From Acidobacteriota bacterium (lineage in GTDB: Bacteria > Acidobacteriota > Terriglobia > Terriglobales > Acidobacteriaceae): DNA of 19,750 nt. Made by a program: the position numbers and the translations under genes. The notes beneath the pieces were generated by a model, which had not been told where the DNA came from, searched no databases, and was given only the letters and a program-made list of their open reading frames with translations. Shown in pieces: positions 14,530-19,750 of the stretch. The first letter of the stretch is position 1, and every line of letters begins with the position of its first letter. The stretch is from assembly GCA_003223595.1 (NCBI GenBank), contig QHVR01000117.1:1-19750 (forward strand). Reading direction: 5' to 3'.

Positions 14530-15312
14530 GTGCCTTCCACCTCTGCCGAGAAAGAAATCCGAACCTACTACGGGACGCTTTACCGCGTTTGGGGTGCGCA
14601 GCATTGGTGGCCGGCGGAAACCCAGTTTGAGGTGATCGTCGGCGCCTACCTCACCCAGAACACCGCGTGGATCAATGTAGAACGAGCTTTGGCGAATCTT
14701 CGCAACGCTGGCGCGCTTTCGCTTGACGCCCTGCGACGCATCAGAATTACGAAACTCGAGCGCCTGATCCGGCCCTCCGGTTACTTCCGGCAAAAAGCTA
14801 AGCGCCTGAAAACGTTCATCAAGTTCCTTGACCGGAGATATAACGGTTCGCTCGAAAAGATGTTATGGCAGCCCACCGATCGACTGCGCGAAGAACTACT
14901 CAGCCTGAATGGCGTTGGACCGGAAACAGCCGACTCGATTCTCTTGTACGCCGGAAATCACCCCGTCTTTGTCGTGGATGCATATACCCGGCGCATACTC
15001 GATCGCCACGGAATTCTCCCGGCGAATACGGATTATGAAGAAATACAGCGACTCTTAGAGAACGCTCTGCAGCCTGTAGTTCAGGAGCAGGAGCAACAGC
15101 AGCAGTCCTGCTCAGCCCCGCCGCTTGCCACCGGCATTCGAGGAGCCTCGCATGCTCCGTCCGCTATGAGCACTGCCACACGCACCGCCCTGGTTCAGAT
15201 TTACAACGAAATGCACGGCCTGATTGTCGGCGTCGGCAAGAACTATTGTGGGAAATCAACGCTCAAATGTGACGAATGTCCTTTACATCCGTTCCTGCCT
15301 TCCGCTAAGTAA
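14530..15312 (+). CDS. Endonuclease III-like (HhH-GPD) DNA glycosylase with internal insertion
   Basis: This 260-residue HhH-GPD base-excision-repair enzyme has a family N-terminal core (FEVIVGAYLTQNTAWINVER). The helix-hairpin-helix LSLNGVGPETADS is at 124-136 and the catalytic Asp is D150 (FVVDAYTRR). The position of the catalytic Lys of true endonuclease III (GVGRKT) is Glu132, so a monofunctional glycosylase, such as a 3-methyladenine/MagIII-like enzyme, is more likely than an AP lyase. The C-terminal cysteine cluster is C240-x6-C247-x2-C250, but the fourth iron-sulfur cysteine is absent. Residues 185-217 are a Gln-rich, palindrome-encoded stretch that looks inserted. GTG 14530 has AGAGAGG upstream. 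It is divergent from pilB, and the xylanase gene follows after 6 bases. Confidence 0.85.
   Translation: MPSTSAEKEIRTYYGTLYRVWGAQHWWPAETQFEVIVGAYLTQNTAWINVERALANLRNAGALSLDALRRIRITKLERLIRPSGYFRQKAKRLKTFIKFLDRRYNGSLEKMLWQPTDRLREELLSLNGVGPETADSILLYAGNHPVFVVDAYTRRILDRHGILPANTDYEEIQRLLENALQPVVQEQEQQQQSCSAPPLATGIRGASHAPSAMSTATRTALVQIYNEMHGLIVGVGKNYCGKSTLKCDECPLHPFLPSAK
15085..15158. repeat. Palindrome-rich in-frame insertion in the glycosylase gene
   Basis: GAGCAGGA (15085-15092) pairs with TCCTGCTC (15106-15113), and GGAGC (15142-15146) with GCTCC (15154-15158). CGAGG-AG-CCTCG overlaps the latter. The encoded residues (186-210) are low-complexity and interrupt the expected continuous helix between the core and the NEMHGLIVGVGKNYC segment. 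It could be a small palindromic element inserted in frame. This is inferred from family memory, not an alignment. Confidence 0.4.
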
Positions 15313-15318
15313 GGGAAG

Positions 15319-16392
15319 ATGACACGATCTCAGTTGCTCACGCTTCTCAGTCTTCTGCCGTTGCTCCTTGCTACCGGTTCTGCGCCTCAAGCAAGCTTGC
15401 GCCAGGCCGCCGCAGCCGCAGGCCTGCTGGTAGGCACCGCTGTCCGTCCTTATGCCCTTTCCGAGGCTGCCTATTCCGAGACCCTCGGTCGCGAGTTCAA
15501 CATGGTCGAACCTGAAGACGCGATGAAGTGGTGGACCGTCCGGCGGAACGAAGGCGCATTCGATTTTCAGCAGGGAGATCAGATTGTTCGCTTCGCGCGG
15601 GCCCACGATATGAAAGTCCGCGGCCACTGCCTGGTTTGGGATCACGACAACCCCAAATGGCTGAGCGCCGCAAAGTTCACTCCCCAGCAGTTGGCACACG
15701 TCCTGCAAGAACACATCGCCACGGAGATGAAGCACTATGCCGGCCAGGTTTTCGCCTGGGACATAGTCAACGAAGCCTTCGACGAACGTGGGAGACTCAA
15801 AGACTCTATCTGGTTCAATCAGCCCGGTATCGGGTTCTCCGGAGAAGGCACGGCCTACATCGAGCAGGCATTTCGCTGGGCTCGCGACGCAGATCCCGGA
15901 GCTGTCCTCTTCTACAACGAAGCTGAGGCAGAAGGCATGAACCCCAAATCGGACGCCGTATACGCCATGATCAAAGACTTCAAGCAACGCGGCGTCCCCA
16001 TTGATGGAGTCGGCCTGCAGTTGCATATCTCCAGACTCGACTTCGATGCCCGTCCCCTCGCCAAAAATATCGCTCGCCTCTCCGCCCTCGGTGTTCAGGT
16101 TCACATCACCGAACTCGATGTCTCTTTGCCCCTTGAGGCCACAGGCGCGATTCGCAGTGACGACCTTCAGCACCAGGCAGACATCTACCGCAACGTGCTA
16201 CACGCGTGTCTGCAGAACCCGGGATGTACGGCCGTTCAAACCTGGGGATTCACTGACAAGTACTCCTGGATCGGCTCCCACTCTCATGGCGCCCGAGGTG
16301 GGGCGCTGCTGTTTGACAAGAGCTATAAGCCAAAGCCCGCCTACGCCGCCGTGCTCGAAGAGCTTTCTTCCCAAGCAATGCGCGGGCATTAA
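15319..16392 (+). CDS. Secreted GH10 endo-1,4-beta-xylanase
   Basis: This 357-residue family-10 glycoside hydrolase is predicted to cut xylan backbones outside the cytoplasm. An N-terminal signal peptide is evident (MTRSQLLTLLSLLPLLLATG, cleavage probably near residue 25). The TIM-barrel motifs are in order: FNMVEPEDAMKW, GHCLVWDHDNPKW, then WDIVNEAF with acid/base E152. Further on come LFYNEAEAE, GVGLQLHIS, VHITELDV with nucleophile E265, and the WGFTDKYSWI segment of the aglycone side. The length is that of a single catalytic domain with no carbohydrate-binding module. ATG 15319 has AAGGGAAG directly upstream and lies 6 bases after the glycosylase stop, so the two are probably co-transcribed despite unrelated functions. 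Confidence 0.92.
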   Translation: MTRSQLLTLLSLLPLLLATGSAPQASLRQAAAAAGLLVGTAVRPYALSEAAYSETLGREFNMVEPEDAMKWWTVRRNEGAFDFQQGDQIVRFARAHDMKVRGHCLVWDHDNPKWLSAAKFTPQQLAHVLQEHIATEMKHYAGQVFAWDIVNEAFDERGRLKDSIWFNQPGIGFSGEGTAYIEQAFRWARDADPGAVLFYNEAEAEGMNPKSDAVYAMIKDFKQRGVPIDGVGLQLHISRLDFDARPLAKNIARLSALGVQVHITELDVSLPLEATGAIRSDDLQHQADIYRNVLHACLQNPGCTAVQTWGFTDKYSWIGSHSHGARGGALLFDKSYKPKPAYAAVLEELSSQAMRGH

Positions 16393-16414
16393 CACGCGCA
16401 GTATTCTGGCAGTT

Positions 16415-16429
16415 GAACCAGCTTGGTTC
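16415..16429 (+). other. Hairpin downstream of the xylanase gene
   Basis: GAACCA (16415-16420), loop GCT, TGGTTC (16424-16429) form a perfect 6-bp stem 22 bases after the xylanase stop. No T-run follows, so it is at best a weak or factor-dependent end of transcript. Confidence 0.25.
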
Positions 16430-16469
16430 GCCGGCCGCAGGATGCAGCGTCCGCCCATCTCCGCGCATC

Positions 16470-16475
16470 TATAAT
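16470..16475 (+). promoter_or_regulatory. Consensus -10 box upstream of ntrY
   Basis: A perfect TATAAT at 16470-16475 lies 55 bases upstream of GTG 16531. The -35 region at 17-base spacing (GCGTCC) is poor, so an activator may be needed. A transcript starting near 16482 would carry the whole heptad array in its leader. Confidence 0.4.
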
Positions 16476-16497
16476 GACTTCGAATAGCAATCAGATT

Positions 16498-16526
16498 CTC
16501 AGGACTCAGGACTAAGGGCTCAGGAC
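16498..16526 (+). repeat. Four-unit heptad array in the ntrY leader
   Basis: The units are CTCAGGA, CTCAGGA, CTAAGGG, CTCAGGA, followed by CT. The unit order matches the reverse complement of the left array at pilB-pilT (TTCAGGA, CTCAGGA, CTACGGA, CTCAGGA, CT), including the variant third unit. AGGA of the last unit (16522-16525) sits 5 bases before GTG 16531 and is the only visible ribosome site for ntrY. Confidence 0.75.
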
Positions 16527-16530
16527 TGTT

Positions 16531-18780
16531 GTGGATCAACCGGTTCCAACCCGATCCGTAAAGACTTCCTACCGCAAGCAGGTCATCATCCTGCTGTCGG
16601 TCTCTGTGTTTCTGCTGCTCGCCATCCTGGTTTCGCAGACTGCCTTCGACCTGAACTTCCTGCATCCCGGAAACAACCAGGAAATCGTGGTTTTCGCCGC
16701 GCTGTCCGCGCTCATCTTCCTGCTTTTCGTGGCGCTGACATTCGTCCTGATGCGCAACCTGCTGAAGCTTTTCGCCGAGCGCCGTCTGGGAGTCCTGGGA
16801 GCGAAATTCAGAACGCGGATGGTAGCCGGTGCCCTGCTTCTCTCCTCAGTCCCGGTCATGATGATGTACTGGTTCGCCTATGGCCTGATGAATCGCTCCA
16901 TCGATAAATGGTTTTCGACGCCCGTAGAAGAAGTCAGGGCCGACACTCACGCCATGGTCACATTGCTGGCAGACTACGCCATGCAAAACGCGCGCGCCGA
17001 GGCTTCTGCGCTGGCCGCCTCTCCGGACGTGGAACGCGGCTTCGGCGGGCATGGCTTTTCCGGCGTGGCCGACGAGTTTCAGCACCATGAAATCACTTTG
17101 CAGGGAGGCTTCGCGCTTGCGGTTCGGGAAGGAAACGCGGAGGCCAGCTATAACGCTCCTGCGCCCTGGCCTGTCCTGAAAGGCTCTCTCCCGATCGCCC
17201 AAGCCGAGGCCGGAGGTCCCGCTCAATTTACCTGGCAGGGCATGGACTACACCTTGGGCAGCGCTCCCGTTCAGGGCGGCGGCCAGATCCTCGTTGCCAT
17301 CCCGCTGCCTAAAGAATTTTCCCAAACCGTTCGCGAAGTGGAAGCCAGCCAGAAGCGTTACTACGATCTTGCCCGCGAACGCCGCGTCGTTCGCCGCACC
17401 TATATGGGCTTGCTTCTGCTGCTCACGATGACGGTCCTGTTTGTCACCACATGGCTGGCTTTGTTCCTCGCCAAGATCGTGACTCGTCCTCTGTCGGCAC
17501 TGGCGGAAGCAACTCAGGAAATCTCTCGAGGACGTTTGGACTACCGCGTCGATGTCAGCTCCGCTGACGAAATCGGGGACCTCGTCCGCTCCTTCAACCG
17601 CATGGCTGAAGACTTGGAGGGCAGTCGTCGGCAAATTGAAGCTTCCAGCCGGGATCTGAGTGCTGCCAATGCGGAACTCGATCAACGCCGCCGCCAGATG
17701 GAAACCATTCTCGAAAACATTCCCACCGGCGTGCTCTCCCTCGACGGCGATCTGCGGGTGAGTCACGTCAATCAGGCTCTCCGTCGAATGTTCCACCCCG
17801 ACGGCGGAAACGATCCCGCCCCTGAAATTCTGATCGGGGCCTCCCTGGCCGAGCTCTTTCCTGCCGAAATCCTCGAGGATTTCGAACCCATCCTCCGCCG
17901 CAGCGACCGCATGGGCATGACCACGAGCCAAATGGAAATTCAACTCCCGCGAGGCACCTTGAATGTCGCCGTCACGGTTGCCACCTTGCGGCACCAGGCG
18001 GAACGCTCCGGCTATGTGATCGTGTTCGAAGATCTTTCAGATCTGCTCAAGGCCCAGAAACAAGCGGCGTGGCGCGAAGTGGCGCGCCGCGTCGCCCACG
18101 AGATCAAGAACCCGCTTACGCCAATTGCGCTTTCGGCAGAACGCATTCAGCGCCATCTCGACCGCGCAACTCCGGCCGATCCCGCTGCCGCCGCGGTTGT
18201 TCGCACCTGCGCCGAAACCATTGCCGGGGCGGTCGAGACCGTGCGCCGCCTCGTCGATGAGTTCTCTACCCTGGCGCGCTTCCCGGTCGCCAAGCCCAAG
18301 CCTTCGGACATCAACGAAATTATCGAGAGCGCCCTCTCGATGTTCAATGGGCGCCTCGATGGAATCCAGGTTCATAAATCTCTCGCCGCCGATCTTCCCA
18401 AAGTCCTGGCCGACAACGAAGCCATCAAGCGGGCTCTGGCCAATCTGGTGGACAATGCCGCCGAGGCCTCGCAGAGTTCCATGGTGCGCGAAATCGAAAT
18501 CTCCACCGCGTTGGTCGCCAGCCGCGACGCCGTCGAGATCACCGTCGCCGATACCGGGCACGGCGTCACTCGTGAGTTGAAGGAGAAGCTATTCCTCCCC
18601 TACTTCTCCACGAAAAAACGCGGCACCGGGTTGGGCCTCGCCATCGTGAGCCGCATCGTCGAGGACCACCACGGTTCCATTCGCGTCGAAGAAAATCAGC
18701 CGGTGGGCGCGCGCTTCATCCTGGAACTCCCGGTTGTCTCCGAAACCGCGCCCGCAGCTCGAACCGTCCACCATGCCTAA
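16531..18780 (+). CDS. ntrY: NtrY-type sensor histidine kinase
   Basis: This 749-residue membrane kinase is predicted to phosphorylate the NtrX-type regulator encoded next. Three N-terminal hydrophobic helices (about 16-38, 51-74, 96-120) are followed by an extracytoplasmic region of about 170 residues. A fourth helix follows (290-317, GLLLLLTMTVLFVTTWLALF). Then come HAMP (about 312-365), PAS (about 385-495) and HisKA with H-box VAHEIKNPLTPIALSAERIQ (H523). The ATPase domain has LVDNAAEAS, VADTGHGV and GTGLGLAIVSRIVEDHHGSI. This is the NtrY plan; nitrogen control is known for alphaproteobacterial NtrYX but is not shown here. GTG 16531 is the upstream start, with its ribosome site inside the heptad array. 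The stop overlaps the ntrX start by 8 bases (ATGCCTAA). Confidence 0.88.
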   Translation: MDQPVPTRSVKTSYRKQVIILLSVSVFLLLAILVSQTAFDLNFLHPGNNQEIVVFAALSALIFLLFVALTFVLMRNLLKLFAERRLGVLGAKFRTRMVAGALLLSSVPVMMMYWFAYGLMNRSIDKWFSTPVEEVRADTHAMVTLLADYAMQNARAEASALAASPDVERGFGGHGFSGVADEFQHHEITLQGGFALAVREGNAEASYNAPAPWPVLKGSLPIAQAEAGGPAQFTWQGMDYTLGSAPVQGGGQILVAIPLPKEFSQTVREVEASQKRYYDLARERRVVRRTYMGLLLLLTMTVLFVTTWLALFLAKIVTRPLSALAEATQEISRGRLDYRVDVSSADEIGDLVRSFNRMAEDLEGSRRQIEASSRDLSAANAELDQRRRQMETILENIPTGVLSLDGDLRVSHVNQALRRMFHPDGGNDPAPEILIGASLAELFPAEILEDFEPILRRSDRMGMTTSQMEIQLPRGTLNVAVTVATLRHQAERSGYVIVFEDLSDLLKAQKQAAWREVARRVAHEIKNPLTPIALSAERIQRHLDRATPADPAAAAVVRTCAETIAGAVETVRRLVDEFSTLARFPVAKPKPSDINEIIESALSMFNGRLDGIQVHKSLAADLPKVLADNEAIKRALANLVDNAAEASQSSMVREIEISTALVASRDAVEITVADTGHGVTRELKEKLFLPYFSTKKRGTGLGLAIVSRIVEDHHGSIRVEENQPVGARFILELPVVSETAPAARTVHHA

Positions 18781-19210
18781 TATCCTGATCGTCGACGACG
18801 AAGCCGGAATTCGAGATTCGCTCGCCGGAATCCTCGCCGATGAAGGATACTCATCGTCCTCCGCCGATAGCGGCGAAGCCTGCCTCGATCTGCTCAGCAA
18901 AACTGCTTTCGATGTGGTTCTGCTCGATATCTGGCTGCCCGGCATGGACGGCCTCGATACCCTGGCCAAGATTCGCGACCTCGACAATCCTCCGGAAGTC
19001 ATCATGATCTCCGGGCACGGCACCATTGAAACCGCGGTGCGCGCCACCAAATTGGGTGCCTACGATTTCCTGGAAAAGCCGCTGCGGATGGAGAAGACCC
19101 TCATCCTGGTGAAGAACGCGATCGACGCCAAGAAGCTGCAACGCGAAAACGTCGACCTGAAAAAACAGCTGCAGGCCAAGAGCATTATCGTCGGCGACAG
19201 CATTCCTTGA
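18773..19210 (+). CDS. ntrX: NtrX-type response regulator, receiver part (frame broken)
   Basis: The frame encodes 145 residues: a complete receiver (MPNILIVDDEAGIRDSLAGI) with D8/D9, phospho-acceptor D52 (LLDIWLPGMDG), S80 and K102. A linker ends IIVGDSIP and then meets TGA 19208-19210. In intact NtrX the linker continues for roughly 18 residues into LIYGESGTGKE. Here those residues are missing and the Walker A segment continues in another frame from 19207. A deletion of about 50-60 bases, with length 1 more than a multiple of 3, would explain this. It may be a real mutation or an assembly error. ATG 18773 overlaps the ntrY stop. If real, the product would be a receiver-only protein. Confidence 0.8.
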   Translation: MPNILIVDDEAGIRDSLAGILADEGYSSSSADSGEACLDLLSKTAFDVVLLDIWLPGMDGLDTLAKIRDLDNPPEVIMISGHGTIETAVRATKLGAYDFLEKPLRMEKTLILVKNAIDAKKLQRENVDLKKQLQAKSIIVGDSIP

Positions 19211-19750
19211 TTTATGGGGAATCCGGCACCGGCAAAGAATTAGTCGCCCACGCCATTCACGCCCAGAGCCTGCGTAAAGATGAGACTTTCGTAGAGATGA
19301 ACTGCGCCGCCATCCCCGAAGACTTGATCGAGAGCGAACTCTTCGGGCACCGCAAAGGTTCTTTTCCCGGCGCTATGGCGGACAAAGAGGGCAAGTTCCA
19401 GCGCGCCCACGGCGGCACCTTGTTTCTCGATGAAGTGGGCGATATGAGTCTCAAGACTCAATCCAAGGTTCTGCGCACCCTGGAAGAACAGCGCTTCACG
19501 CCGGTGGGCAGCGACAAAACTATTACCGTCGACGTGCGCGTGATCGCCTCCACCAACAAGGATCTGGAAGAAGAGATTTCGCGCGGCAACTTTCGCGAAG
19601 ACCTCTTTTACCGCTTGAACGTGATTCCCTTCTTCGTTCCGCCCCTGCGCGAGCGCAAGGAAGACATTCCCCTTTTCACTCGGCATTTCCTCAAGGAACT
19701 TGCGGCGACCTATGGCCGCCGTCCGCGCGAAATCACCGACGATGCCATTG
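19207..19750 (+). CDS. ntrX: NtrX-type regulator, AAA+ part (frameshifted, 3' partial)
   Basis: The frame from 19207 is open to the window end and encodes the AAA+ domain of the same regulator: Walker A LIYGESGTGKELVAHAIHAQ, Walker B GGTLFLDEVGDMSLKTQSKV, then FREDLFYRLNVIPFFVPPLR. The sigma-54-contact loop reads GSFPGA (19357-19374) instead of GAFTGA, which casts doubt on ordinary sigma-54 activation. A TTG at 19207 overlaps the TGA of the receiver frame, but no ribosome site precedes it. The next in-frame ATG falls after Walker A. So separate translation of an active domain is doubtful. The DNA-binding domain lies beyond the window. Confidence 0.75.
   Translation, partial: MIYGESGTGKELVAHAIHAQSLRKDETFVEMNCAAIPEDLIESELFGHRKGSFPGAMADKEGKFQRAHGGTLFLDEVGDMSLKTQSKVLRTLEEQRFTPVGSDKTITVDVRVIASTNKDLEEEISRGNFREDLFYRLNVIPFFVPPLRERKEDIPLFTRHFLKELAATYGRRPREITDDAI

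Noticed and set aside
15283..16173. Minus-strand open frame (296 codons) opposite the xylanase
   Set aside because: The GH10 motifs and both catalytic residues are on the plus strand; the antisense frame has no domain or ribosome site.
16405..16420. TGGCAGTTGAACCAGC before ntrY as a sigma-54 promoter
   Set aside because: The GG and GC are 11 bases apart, not 10; the TATAAT at 16470 is the better promoter element.
16846..17994. Long minus-strand open frame (382 codons) opposite ntrY
   Set aside because: It is fully antisense to a kinase with clear domains, its translation shows no recognisable family, and it follows from the GC-rich codon bias of ntrY.
19195..19215. Programmed ribosomal frameshift in ntrX
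   Set aside because: No slippery heptamer is visible and about 18 family residues are missing at the junction, which frameshifting cannot restore.

Overview
The window is a high-GC bacterial chromosome segment with no rRNA, tRNA, CRISPR array or transposase. Several traits point to Acidobacteriota (class Terriglobia), though this is inferred from memory without a search: the pilB-pilT-pilC-pilS-pilR order, paired receiver-less LuxR proteins, a secreted GH10 xylanase beside a DNA glycosylase, an NtrYX pair, and short dispersed heptad repeats.

Layout. (1) 1-2964, plus strand: the 3' part of an RND efflux pump inner-membrane protein whose N-terminus lies outside the window. (2) 3203-5703, plus strand: two membrane proteins that each combine an N-terminal four-cysteine zinc ribbon with one transmembrane helix. 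The second carries a C-terminal Sel1-like region. The first is preceded by a good sigma-54 (-24/-12) promoter, the second by a sigma-70-like one. (3) 5787-14185, minus strand: the type IV pilus motor and regulator cluster in transcription order pilB, pilT, pilC, pilS, pilR. After a 565-base gap come two small overlapping LuxR-type DNA-binding proteins with their own sigma-54-type promoter. (4) 14530-16392, plus strand: an endonuclease III-like DNA glycosylase and, 6 bases later, a secreted GH10 endo-xylanase. (5) 16531-19750, plus strand: an NtrY-type histidine kinase overlapping by 8 bases an NtrX-type regulator. The regulator reading frame is broken by an apparent deletion just before its Walker A motif, and the gene runs off the window end.

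How it may work together. PilB and PilT are the extension and retraction ATPases and PilC is the platform protein. PilS/PilR is a two-component system acting through sigma-54; PilR has an intact GAFTGA loop. The two sigma-54-type promoters lie upstream of the LuxR pair and of the zinc-ribbon gene, both close to pilR. This suggests, as inference only, that PilR may control them as well as the pilin gene, which is not in this window.

The most unusual structure lies outside the genes. Arrays of a 7-base unit (CTCAGGA and variants, four units each) occur as an inverted pair between pilB and pilT and as a third array in the leader of ntrY. A different perfect 16-bp inverted repeat separates pilC from pilS. 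A palindrome-rich in-frame insertion sits inside the DNA glycosylase gene.
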